A stretch of DNA of 54,970 nt, taken from the NCBI RefSeq assembly GCF_000599605.1, contig NZ_KK082670.1, forward strand, positions 26,479-81,448, in the 5' to 3' direction. A model generated the notes under the pieces. That model did not search any database. It had not been told where the DNA came from and saw only the letters and a list, made by a program, of their open reading frames with translations. This document shows, piece after piece, positions 7,100-14,823 of the stretch (position 1 is its first letter; each line of letters begins with the position of its first letter). Made by a program: the position numbers and the translations under genes. Source of the DNA: Prevotella sp. HJM029 (GTDB lineage Bacteria; Bacteroidota; Bacteroidia; Bacteroidales; Bacteroidaceae).

Positions 7100-8848
7100 A
7101 TGGCAATTTTTAGTTTCGAAGAAAACACTTCAATTGGAACAGTTTTCAGTGTTGATACAGCAACGCTTATCGTAAAAGTTGAAGAACTTGATAAGTTAAG
7201 AAAGTTACAAGTTAATCATTTAGTAGCAATTCAAAGTTCAAAGGCAGGCCAACACTTAATTGGAATTATAAATCGTATAACCCGTAAGGTTGCTGATGAT
7301 GAACAACTAGTAGGTGAAGATTTAGGGTTGAATAATTTTCTTTTTACAGAAAATATTCTGAAAGTGAATTTAATTGGGACTTTATTGAATAAGTACGGAG
7401 AAAAAGAAAATGTTTTTAAAAGAACGCTTGATACTGTTCCCGAAATTGAGGCCAAATGCTTCGCTATTGACGGAGAGAACATTACAAGATTTATGCAAAC
7501 TATTTCCACAAAGGAGAATTACGAAATCCCGCTTTCAATTGGAAAGTATTCCATAGATGAAAATGCAGAAGCATTTTTGGATGGAGATAAACTTTTCCAA
7601 CGGCACGCAGTTATTGTGGGAAGTACAGGTTCGGGAAAATCGTGGTGTGTTGCCAAAATTATTGAGCAGATAGCTAAATTACCAATGGCAAATTCTATTT
7701 TGTTTGATATCCACGGAGAATATAGCGGAGAGGACTTTAAGACAGACGGAATACAGCATTTCAGAATTGCCAAGCCTTCTGACTTAGGGAAAAAAGGTAA
7801 CCTTACAAAGGGCGTTTTAATGCTGCCTTATTGGTTATTGACTTACGAAGAGATGTTAGCAATGTTGCTTGACCGTAGTGACAGCAATGCTCCCAATCAA
7901 GCAATGCTATTTTCTAAGGCTGTATTTACAGAAAAACAAAAGTATCTTGATGAAGTGAAAGATACGACTTTCAAAGATAGTATTACTATCGATAGCCCCA
8001 TTCCTTATAAATTAGAAAAGGTGCTTCAAGAATTGAAACGCCTTGATGAAGAAATGGTGCCTGGAGCAGCAGGAAAAGAAAAGCAAGGTCCTTTCTTTGG
8101 AAAGTTGACAAGATTTATTCAACGACTTGAGGCGAAGAAAGATGATAAACGTATCGGCTTTCTTTTCCAAGTTTCAGATGATGAATTACAAATAGAGTGG
8201 TTAAATGAATTTTGTAGTGCTTTAATGCTTGGTTCAGAGGTTAATCGTAAAAAGGCAGGTGTAAAAATCATAGATTTCTCAGAAGTACCATCAGATGTCT
8301 TACCGCTAGTAATTGGATTGGTTGCAAGAATCATTTTCACCGTTCAACAATGGACAACAAAAGAGAACCAACATCCAATTTGCCTACTTTGTGATGAAGC
8401 TCATTTGTACATTCCTGAAAGAACCAATCAAGATGCAGCTTCCGAATTAAGTTTGAAAAGCTTTGAAAGAATTGCGAAAGAAGGCAGAAAATATGGTGTT
8501 AGTTTAGTCGTGATAAGTCAAAGACCAGCAGAGGTTAATAGAACTGTTTTGAGTCAATGTAACAACTTTATTTCGTTGCGGCTTTCTAATGCAGAAGACC
8601 AAACCGTAATCAAAAGACTTTTACCTGATAATCTGGTAGGATTAACGGAGGTTCTTCCAATTTTAGATATTGGTGAAGCATTGATCGTGGGAGATGCGTC
8701 ATTGTTGCCAACAAGGATCTTAATTTCAGAACCTAAAATAAAGCCCGATAGTGCGACAGTAAAATTTTGGAAAGAGTGGAGTAATAAGGATGCTAAACAA
8801 GATATTACAAATGCTGTAATTGGACTTCGTAAACAATCCAAGTTATGA
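7100..8848 (+). CDS. HerA-like ATPase of a SIR2-HerA anti-phage system
   Basis: The 582-residue protein is a HerA/FtsK-superfamily hexameric ATPase (DUF87). A beta-barrel HAS-like domain occupies about residues 1-100. The Walker A motif GSTGSGKS is at 174-181, the Walker B motif LLCDEAHLYIPE lies near 430, and VVISQRPAEVNRTVLSQCN further on carries the sensor and arginine-finger region. In the defence complex a HerA hexamer assembles with SIR2 subunits and couples DNA or phage sensing to NAD+ depletion. The 5-bp gap to the SIR2 gene and shared base composition show they travelled together. There is no visible terminator in the roughly 100 bp before dinD. Confidence 0.9.
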   Translation: MAIFSFEENTSIGTVFSVDTATLIVKVEELDKLRKLQVNHLVAIQSSKAGQHLIGIINRITRKVADDEQLVGEDLGLNNFLFTENILKVNLIGTLLNKYGEKENVFKRTLDTVPEIEAKCFAIDGENITRFMQTISTKENYEIPLSIGKYSIDENAEAFLDGDKLFQRHAVIVGSTGSGKSWCVAKIIEQIAKLPMANSILFDIHGEYSGEDFKTDGIQHFRIAKPSDLGKKGNLTKGVLMLPYWLLTYEEMLAMLLDRSDSNAPNQAMLFSKAVFTEKQKYLDEVKDTTFKDSITIDSPIPYKLEKVLQELKRLDEEMVPGAAGKEKQGPFFGKLTRFIQRLEAKKDDKRIGFLFQVSDDELQIEWLNEFCSALMLGSEVNRKKAGVKIIDFSEVPSDVLPLVIGLVARIIFTVQQWTTKENQHPICLLCDEAHLYIPERTNQDAASELSLKSFERIAKEGRKYGVSLVVISQRPAEVNRTVLSQCNNFISLRLSNAEDQTVIKRLLPDNLVGLTEVLPILDIGEALIVGDASLLPTRILISEPKIKPDSATVKFWKEWSNKDAKQDITNAVIGLRKQSKL

Positions 8849-8953
8849 TTATCCTTGTACAGTTTGAAGAACATGTGACCATAGAATTTCGGCTATCAAC
8901 TAGACCCGAAAAGAACGGATACGGGTGAAGAATAGATTTATAAATAAAAGACA

Positions 8954-9838
8954 ATGGACAAAAGTATCATTCTACAATATAAATCATCGTTTGACAGCAT
9001 CGCCCGATACATTGAAAGCGACGATGCCAAAGAACAAATAGAAGTGTGGTTTGCCCGCGAACTGCAAGCGATATTGGGTTATGCGCGCTGGGAGAACTTT
9101 CTCGTTGCTATACGCCGAGCAGTAGATTCGTGTAAATCGCAGGGAATCAGCATAGATGATCATTTTCGTGAGGCCACGAAAATGATCGAAATCGGTAAAG
9201 GTGGAAAACGAGAGGTATCTGACTTCATGCTAACTCGCTATGCCTGCTACCTTATCGCTCAAAACGGTGATCCCAAGAAAGAAGAAATCGCTTTCGCCCA
9301 AAGCTATTTTGCCGTACAAACACGAAAGGCAGAATTGATAGAAGAGCGACTAAACCTGCTATCTCGCTTAGAGACCCGCGATAAACTAAGAACAGCAGAA
9401 AAACAATTGTCGCAGAATATATATCAACGAGGTATTGATGACAAAGGGTTCGGGCGTATACGTTCTAAAGGCGATACTGCACTTTTCGGAGGGCACACCA
9501 CCGAAGATATGAAAAACCGTTTGGGTGTGAAATCCAACAGACCGTTGGCAGACTTCCTGCCCACCCTTACCATAGCAGCCAAGAACCTTGCTACGGAAAT
9601 GACCAACTATAACGTAGAAAACAAAGACCTATATGGAGAACAGCCCATTACTCGGGAACACATACAGAACAACCAAAGTGTGCGCGATATGTTGGGGAAG
9701 CGTGGTATCAAACCTGAAGAGCTTCCACCGGCAGAAGATATAAAGAAACTGCAACGCAAGGTTGCCCGAGACGAGAAAAAGCTCGAACAAACTTCACAAA
9801 AACTTCCGAAAAACAAGGAATATGAAAGTAATGAATGA
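8954..9838 (+). CDS. dinD: DNA damage-inducible protein D (DinD)
   Basis: The 294-residue protein matches the DinD family along its length: an N-terminal BRO-N-like part (EVWFARELQAILGYARWENF), the central VSDFMLTRYACYLIAQNGDP segment, IRSKGDTALFGGHTTEDMK, and a charged C-terminus. In E. coli DinD is LexA-controlled and can inhibit RecA filaments. Here it is carried as cargo directly behind the SIR2-HerA pair; no LexA box was recognised upstream. BRO/DinD genes are frequent passengers of phages and mobile elements. The next gene starts inside its last 17 bases. Confidence 0.88.
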   Translation: MDKSIILQYKSSFDSIARYIESDDAKEQIEVWFARELQAILGYARWENFLVAIRRAVDSCKSQGISIDDHFREATKMIEIGKGGKREVSDFMLTRYACYLIAQNGDPKKEEIAFAQSYFAVQTRKAELIEERLNLLSRLETRDKLRTAEKQLSQNIYQRGIDDKGFGRIRSKGDTALFGGHTTEDMKNRLGVKSNRPLADFLPTLTIAAKNLATEMTNYNVENKDLYGEQPITREHIQNNQSVRDMLGKRGIKPEELPPAEDIKKLQRKVARDEKKLEQTSQKLPKNKEYESNE

Positions 9839-10331
9839 ATTTATCACTGCTTTGTGTTGCAACACACTAAGCGAGAGAATATCTGAAGAATACGAATTTT
9901 GGGGTAGCCTGATAGGTGAATGGAATATTATGTGGAACGACCATTTTGAGGATACCGAACCAAGACGAGTGAAGGGTGAATGGATATTCTCCCGAATTCT
10001 GGACGGTACTGCTGTACAAGACCTCTTTATCGTCCCATCCCGTACGGAACGTTTACGAGATAAACAGCCCGATGCCGAATATGGAACGATGCTTCGCATT
10101 TTTAATCCCAAGACTATGTCGTGGGATATTTTCTACGGTTGTATGGGCGAAGCTATCCGATTGACTGCTCGTAAGGTTGGCGAAGAAATTATCCTGACCG
10201 AAAACACGACAAAGAAGATGAGATATGTATTCTCCGAAATAAAATCTTCCTCTTTTATGTGGAGAAAAGAGCAAAAGAACGAGAACAATGAATGGTTAAC
10301 TGTAGCGAAAGTAACGGCAGAGAGAAAATAA
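9822..10331 (+). CDS. Unrecognised protein with lipocalin-like pattern
   Basis: The ATG at 9822 is preferred because AAGGA lies just upstream and because it overlaps the dinD stop; the frame is open further up but would run deep into dinD. The 169-residue product has the pattern FWGSLIGEWNIMWNDHF, then GEWIFSRILDGTAVQDLF, repeated beta strands and a W-rich C-terminus. That resembles small beta-barrel proteins such as DUF1579 or lipocalin-like families, but I cannot name the family with certainty. There is no signal peptide. Its stop overlaps the next start (TAATG), so it belongs to a tightly coupled cargo cassette. Confidence 0.6.
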   Translation: MKVMNEFITALCCNTLSERISEEYEFWGSLIGEWNIMWNDHFEDTEPRRVKGEWIFSRILDGTAVQDLFIVPSRTERLRDKQPDAEYGTMLRIFNPKTMSWDIFYGCMGEAIRLTARKVGEEIILTENTTKKMRYVFSEIKSSSFMWRKEQKNENNEWLTVAKVTAERK

Positions 10332-10945
10332 TGGAAATAAGTAACATACTCAATCGAATACTGCAAATAGAGCATGGCTTTCAGCACATCATTGATGGGG
10401 CTGATGAAATTCTTTCAGTAGGCTCTAACGAACGATGCTTTGAACTTGCACTCGAACTGTTCAAGAACAAAGCCTATCAAATCCGTATGTTGGCTACGGC
10501 AATATTGGGGCGGCTAGCTACGGAAAACAACAATGCTCTCAGTTTTCTCAAAGAGGAGGTGAGTACTGACGGAAATTGGCGTGTGCAGGAAATGCTTGCA
10601 AAGGCTTTTGATGAGGTCTGCAAACACAGAGGATATGAAACGTCCTTGCCACTCATCGAAGAGTGGATAAATGACGATAATCCGAATGTTATCCATGCTG
10701 TAACAGAAGGGTTGAGGATTTGGACAAGTCGTCCATTCTTCAAAGAAAACCCTTCAATTGCCATTGCTCTAATCGCTAAGCGTAAGGCGCACGAGAGCGA
10801 ATATCTTAGGAAATCCGTAGGAAATGCTTTGAAGGATATAAGCAAGAAACATTGTGAATTGATACGAGCCGAAGTACTGCAATGGGATTTATCCGATTCA
10901 CGCGTTCTGTTTACGTATAAACTTGCAACTAAGTTGTTGAAATAA
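10331..10945 (+). CDS. HEAT-repeat protein, possibly DNA alkylation repair-like
   Basis: The start at 10331 overlaps the preceding stop by one base. The 204-residue product is nearly all alpha helix and reads as HEAT-like repeats, for example QIRMLATAILGRLA, NWRVQEMLAKAFDEVC, NPNVIHAVTEGLRIW and YLRKSVGNALKDIS. This arrangement is seen in AlkD/AlkC-type DNA alkylation repair proteins, which lift alkylated bases without base flipping. The sequence shows the fold type but I cannot confirm the catalytic residues, so a scaffold role is possible. It is part of a same-strand cassette with genes packed 0-60 bp apart. Confidence 0.6.
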   Translation: MEISNILNRILQIEHGFQHIIDGADEILSVGSNERCFELALELFKNKAYQIRMLATAILGRLATENNNALSFLKEEVSTDGNWRVQEMLAKAFDEVCKHRGYETSLPLIEEWINDDNPNVIHAVTEGLRIWTSRPFFKENPSIAIALIAKRKAHESEYLRKSVGNALKDISKKHCELIRAEVLQWDLSDSRVLFTYKLATKLLK

Positions 10946-10953
10946 AGATTGCA

Positions 10954-11754
10954 ATGAATAAAGCGATTCTCTTTGTATTTTCTGGGCTACCAGCAGTAGG
11001 AAAATCCACGCTTGCAAAGTCTGTTGTAAAGTATTTCGAAGCGGTTTACCTACGCATTGATACCATTGAACAAGGTTTGAAAGACTTATGCCATATCGAT
11101 GTTGAGGGGGAAGGCTATCGGTTGGCATATCGTATGGCAGCCGACAATCTGCAATTAGGCAACAATGTAGTGGCTGATTGCTGCAACCCTATTGAACTGA
11201 CAAGGCGAGAATGGGAAGATGTTGCTGTCAATAACAACTGCCGTTTCGTAAACATTGAGGTTGTTTGTTCGGATAAAACAGAACACAAAGAGCGTGCAAA
11301 ACAGAGAAATGCAGAAGTAGCAAATATGAAACTCCCTGTGTGGAACGACATAGAAAACCGAGAATATCACGAGTGGCACAAAAGCCGCATCATCATTGAC
11401 ACAGCAGGAAAGACCATTAAACAATGCCAAACCGAACTAAAAGAAAAGGTTGCCGATAGTCTTTCGCAAAAAGGAGATGGTCAAGAATATGAAAGCATAG
11501 ACGATTCGCTGAAAGCAACCATCATAGAAAAGCTCTGTTATACAAAATTTGTGTATGACAGAATAAACCGAAAGCTCGGACTTCATCTATTGCCACAAGA
11601 AATAGAAAGTTTTATTTCAGATATTATCAGGCGTACAGACACGAGTCATTTCCTGAGAAAAGGAAAGAACTATTATATAACTAATGATACGGAACATATA
11701 CGTATCACCGTTAACTCTTGTACATTCAGAGTTATTTCAACTGATAAAATATAA
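10954..11754 (+). CDS. P-loop kinase-like protein fused to DUF3781
   Basis: The N-terminal part (about residues 1-165) is a small P-loop kinase: Walker A GLPAVGKST near residues 11-19, RIDTIEQGL, and VVADCCNPIELTRREWEDV, similar to AAA_33/zeta-like kinases that phosphorylate small molecules. The C-terminal part (about 188-266) contains LCYTKFVYDRINRKLGLHL, then DTSHFLRKGKNYYITN and IRITVNSCTFRVIS, matching DUF3781. DUF3781 usually occurs as a stand-alone protein of about 75 residues, so this is a domain fusion. Neither substrate nor partner is known. The gene is 8 bases after the HEAT-repeat gene and 8 bases before the ClbS-like gene. Confidence 0.7.
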   Translation: MNKAILFVFSGLPAVGKSTLAKSVVKYFEAVYLRIDTIEQGLKDLCHIDVEGEGYRLAYRMAADNLQLGNNVVADCCNPIELTRREWEDVAVNNNCRFVNIEVVCSDKTEHKERAKQRNAEVANMKLPVWNDIENREYHEWHKSRIIIDTAGKTIKQCQTELKEKVADSLSQKGDGQEYESIDDSLKATIIEKLCYTKFVYDRINRKLGLHLLPQEIESFISDIIRRTDTSHFLRKGKNYYITNDTEHIRITVNSCTFRVISTDKI

Positions 11755-11762
11755 AAAAAACA

Positions 11763-12296
11763 ATGGCACGAGCAACAACAAAAGTGGATTTAATAACATC
11801 TGCTAATAGACAATTTGAGAAGATGTGGAAGCTCATAGACAGTATGAGCGAAGAGCTACAGACAGCAACCTTTGCAGAAAAAATGGCTGCAATGGGCAAA
11901 GAAGCACATTGGAGCAGGGACAAAAATCTGCGCGATGTACTTGTTCATCTGTATGAATGGCATCAGTTGTTACTGAATTGGATAAACTCCAATCGTGAGG
12001 GAGAATGCAAATCTTTTCTTCCTGAGCCTTATAATTGGAAAACATATCCAGTAATGAACGTGGAGTTTTGGAAGAAACATCAAAACACATCACTATCAGA
12101 TGCAAAGGCAATGTTAAAAGAAAGCCATCAACAAGTAATGGAATTGATTGCAACTTTCTCTGACAACGAACTCTTTAACAAGGGCATATTCGATTGGACG
12201 GGCACCTCTACGCTTGGTTCTTATAGTGTTTCAGCAACTTCAAGCCATTATGATTGGGCGATAAAGAAAATAAAAGTACATATTAAAACACAATAA
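11763..12296 (+). CDS. ClbS/DfsB family four-helix protein
   Basis: The 177-residue protein matches the ClbS/DfsB (DUF1706) family: TSANRQFEKMWKLIDSM at the start, then WSRDKNLRDVLVHLYEWHQLLLNW, and a C-terminal SYSVSATSSHYDWAIKKIK. The founding member ClbS is a cyclopropane hydrolase protecting producers against colibactin, and other members are DinB-like small proteins. The substrate here is unknown; self-protection against a genotoxin is only a suggestion from family knowledge. It sits in the middle of the cargo cassette, next to the kinase-DUF3781 fusion and a GNAT acetyltransferase, a company that would suit a resistance or tolerance island. Confidence 0.8.
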   Translation: MARATTKVDLITSANRQFEKMWKLIDSMSEELQTATFAEKMAAMGKEAHWSRDKNLRDVLVHLYEWHQLLLNWINSNREGECKSFLPEPYNWKTYPVMNVEFWKKHQNTSLSDAKAMLKESHQQVMELIATFSDNELFNKGIFDWTGTSTLGSYSVSATSSHYDWAIKKIKVHIKTQ

Positions 12297-12356
12297 ACAA
12301 ACAATAGAAATCTTATAATAAGGCTAATAAAGAAACGTGGAAAATAAGAAAAAAGT

Positions 12357-12908
12357 ATGGAACTACAAACAAAACGCCTGCTATTGAGAGCATGGAAAGA
12401 AAGCGATGCTGAAGCATTATACAAGTATGCACAGAATCCAAACGTTGGTCCGATTGCTGGTTGGACACCGCATACAAGCGTAGAGAACAGTCGTGAAATT
12501 ATAAAAACAGTACTCTCTGCCCCTGAAACCTATGCAGTTGTGTTGAAAGAAACTGGCGAAGCTGTCGGCAGCGTTGGGATAATGACCGCAAGAAGTGAAA
12601 TCCACAGTGCAAAAATGGCAGACAATGAGTGTGAAATAGGTTATTGGATTGGTGAACCCTATTGGGGACAAGGCTTGATACCTGAAGCCGTAAACGAATT
12701 GCTTCGGTATGCTTTTGAGAACTTACGGCAAACTACGGTTTGGTGTGGGTACTACGACGGAAACAAGAAATCGAAACGAGCACAAGAGAAATGCGGATTC
12801 GTTTACAGCCATACAGAAGACAACAAACCTGTTCCATTGCTGAACGAAGTTCGCACAGAGCATTTTACCAAAATCACTTTAGAGGATTGGAAAAAACAAC
12901 ATCGGTAA
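12357..12908 (+). CDS. GNAT N-acetyltransferase (RimJ/RimL type)
   Basis: The 183-residue protein begins MELQTKRLLLRAWKESDAEA, the usual start of RimJ/RimL-type acetyltransferases. It shows the acetyl-CoA loop region GYWIGEPYWGQGLIPEAVNE and a C-terminal GNKKSKRAQEKCGFVY motif. Such enzymes acetylate protein N-termini, amino sugars or small toxic compounds; the acceptor here is unknown. It is cargo, preceded by a 60-bp gap, and reads in the same direction as all neighbours. Confidence 0.82.
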   Translation: MELQTKRLLLRAWKESDAEALYKYAQNPNVGPIAGWTPHTSVENSREIIKTVLSAPETYAVVLKETGEAVGSVGIMTARSEIHSAKMADNECEIGYWIGEPYWGQGLIPEAVNELLRYAFENLRQTTVWCGYYDGNKKSKRAQEKCGFVYSHTEDNKPVPLLNEVRTEHFTKITLEDWKKQHR

Positions 12909-12933
12909 TTTGAAGTAAATAACAAGGGAAGTT

Positions 12934-13467
12934 ATGGCAAGAATAAACTTAATAATGATACTTCTTCCTTTCGTGTTTATGATTCACGAATACGAGGAAA
13001 TTATTATGTTTAGACATTGGATAGACAGGAATAGGGAAGAATTGAGAAAACGATTCCCTAAAATCGAATCGTTCTTTACCCGACGAGGAGTTTTCGATTA
13101 TTCCACTTCCACCTTTGCTGTTGGTACTGCTCACGAGTTCATACTTATTTCTGTTGTTTCGTTTTGCTCCGTTTGGACAGGTGAATATCAATGGTGGTTT
13201 GCTGCATTGACAGGGTATTCCGTTCACCTTTTAATGCATATCGTGCAGTGGATTGTATATCGAAAATATGTGCCCGTTATCATTACAAGCCTCCTGACAT
13301 TACCTTACTGCATCTATTCTTTTGCTGAATTCTCAAAAACAACAGTTCTATCCTTCTCGCAAATGGTTCTATGGGCAGCCATTGGCATTGTTCTTACCAT
13401 ACTAAGCTTGTTTTCTGCATTCTTCTTTATGGATAGATTTCAACGTTGGGAAAAAGGTAATAAATAA
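12934..13467 (+). CDS. HXXEE-domain membrane protein
   Basis: The 177-residue protein starts with a hydrophobic segment followed by MIHEYEEIIMF, the HXXEE motif of PF13787, and has a second conserved VHLLMHIVQWIVYRKYVPV stretch. Four to five hydrophobic segments predict an integral membrane protein of the inner membrane. The function of the HXXEE family is not known; the conserved His/Glu set suggests metal binding or a membrane enzyme. It is cargo between the GNAT and methyltransferase genes. Confidence 0.75.
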   Translation: MARINLIMILLPFVFMIHEYEEIIMFRHWIDRNREELRKRFPKIESFFTRRGVFDYSTSTFAVGTAHEFILISVVSFCSVWTGEYQWWFAALTGYSVHLLMHIVQWIVYRKYVPVIITSLLTLPYCIYSFAEFSKTTVLSFSQMVLWAAIGIVLTILSLFSAFFFMDRFQRWEKGNK

Positions 13468-13488
13468 CAAATCAATAAGAAATAAATA

Positions 13489-14283
13489 ATGGAAGATTAT
13501 TATAAAATAAACAAAGAAACATGGAATGCAAGAACAGAAATTCATCTGCATTCCTCATTTTATGATTTGAATAAATTCAAAAGAGAAGTAAAGTCTGTTC
13601 CCGACTTGGATTTATCTTTACTGGGAGACGTTCGAGAGAAGTCTATCTTGCATCTTCAATGCCATTTCGGAATGGATACACTTTCCTTATCAAAGTTAGG
13701 AGCTAACGTTGTTGGGGTAGATTTCTCGGAAGAAGCTATACAAACGGCAAAGTCTTTAAACGAGGAATTAGGACTGAATGCGCAATTCTGCTGCTGCAAC
13801 ATCTACGATGCACCTACCGTATTGCAAGGGCAACAGTTTGACATTGTATATACGTCTTATGGTGTTGTCAATTGGTTGCCCGACTTAATCCAATGGGGAC
13901 AGGTGATTTCACAAATGCTGAAAGACGGAGGGAAGTTCGTTATTGTGGAATTTCACCCCGTATTGTGGATGTTCGATGAAAACTTTTCTCAAGTCCGATA
14001 TGCTTATTCACGCAAAGAGCCTTACATAGTGGAAGAAGCCACTTATACAGATTCAGAAACCAATAATCGGCAAAAGACCATTACATGGAACCACGGACTG
14101 GCTGAAGTTATTAATGGCTTGCTCTGTAACGGCTTGCAGATACAGTCTTTTGGAGAGTATGATTATTCGCCCTTCAATCTGTTTGGAAATATGATTGCCG
14201 AAAAGAACGGAACGTTCAAAATAGCAGGAAAGAACGGCGAAATACCGATGCTGTTTTCCGTTGTTGCTGTGAAAAACCTGTAA
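13489..14283 (+). CDS. Class I SAM-dependent methyltransferase
   Basis: The 264-residue protein has the class I methyltransferase motif I HLQCHFGMDTLSLSKLGANV, the acidic end of strand two GVDFSEEAI, and the downstream DIVYTSYGVVNWLPDL motif. The substrate is unknown. It is the last gene of the cargo run and is followed directly by a hairpin that may terminate the cassette. The sequence is complete and shows no damage. Confidence 0.85.
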   Translation: MEDYYKINKETWNARTEIHLHSSFYDLNKFKREVKSVPDLDLSLLGDVREKSILHLQCHFGMDTLSLSKLGANVVGVDFSEEAIQTAKSLNEELGLNAQFCCCNIYDAPTVLQGQQFDIVYTSYGVVNWLPDLIQWGQVISQMLKDGGKFVIVEFHPVLWMFDENFSQVRYAYSRKEPYIVEEATYTDSETNNRQKTITWNHGLAEVINGLLCNGLQIQSFGEYDYSPFNLFGNMIAEKNGTFKIAGKNGEIPMLFSVVAVKNL

Positions 14284-14292
14284 GAAGATGGT

Positions 14293-14344
14293 AGCGTGTA
14301 GTTAGACTGTAGTAATAGCGATTTCTACTTCCTGACTACACGCT
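14293..14344 (+). terminator. Probable terminator after the cargo cassette
   Basis: AGCGTGTAGT (14293-14302) and ACTACACGCT (14335-14344) form a perfect 10-bp stem with a 32-nt loop, followed by TAACCTTTTTCTTT. The loop is long for a classical terminator, but the place, 10 bases behind the methyltransferase stop, and the T-rich tail fit. Confidence 0.5.
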
Positions 14345-14348
14345 TAAC

Positions 14349-14415
14349 CTTTTTCTTTCACCGTATTTCCTCTCTTTGTAGTTATGTAGTAAGAGAATAT
14401 CGGTGAAAGAGAAAG
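14349..14415. repeat. 15-bp inverted repeat between convergent genes
   Basis: CTTTTTCTTTCACCG (14349-14363) pairs with CGGTGAAAGAGAAAG (14401-14415) with one mismatch and a 37-nt loop. Together with the preceding hairpin it fills the space between the convergent cargo and integrase transcripts, so it may terminate the minus-strand integrase operon or be a recombinase binding site. Confidence 0.5.
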
Positions 14416-14457
14416 AACAGTGTCAACTATCCGTCTTGTCGATTAAGAATATCGGTG

Positions 14458-14823
14458 TTATGATATTTGCCGGGCGGTGTATTTCCCTGCAAATGTACTT
14501 TCTGAACAAATGGGCTTCCGTGCTGTCCAACTGAAAGGACAGGGCAATGATGATTGGAAGCGGGTAAAGCGGTGCATAGCCTTTGGTCGTCCGTTCACGA
14601 AAACTTCTTCCTCACCTGCGTCCCTTTCGTCAGGGTGCAGATAAGATGTTTTCAGAAGCAGTTGCAGGTGATAATTGAGTTTCTTCCACGTTACACCGAA
14701 GAACCCCACGAGTTCACTCTCCGTCATGGCTATATCGCCATTTCTTTTGCGGACAATTTGCATCTTATCGCCCCATTCGAAATAACTGCGGTCTCTTTTT
14801 GCTTGATGGCGATTGACGTTCAT
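14458..14823 (-). CDS. Small unrecognised protein coupled to the integrase, probably frameshifted
   Basis: The 121-residue frame starts by overlapping the integrase stop by 4 bases. The first 80 residues look authentic (SYFEWGDKMQIVRKRNGD, SELVGFFGVTWKKLNYHL) and hint at an HTH-like protein. After KAMHRFT the frame becomes Ser/Pro/Cys-rich and unconvincing. One base more in the G run at 14562-14564 would restore IIIALSFQLDSTEAHLFRKY and a stop at 14423, which reads like a real protein end. I think the gene is frameshifted at that run or the base was missed. Its role is unknown; its coupling to the integrase suggests a recombination accessory factor. Confidence 0.6.
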   Translation of the reverse strand: MNVNRHQAKRDRSYFEWGDKMQIVRKRNGDIAMTESELVGFFGVTWKKLNYHLQLLLKTSYLHPDERDAGEEEVFVNGRPKAMHRFTRFQSSLPCPFSWTARKPICSESTFAGKYTARQIS

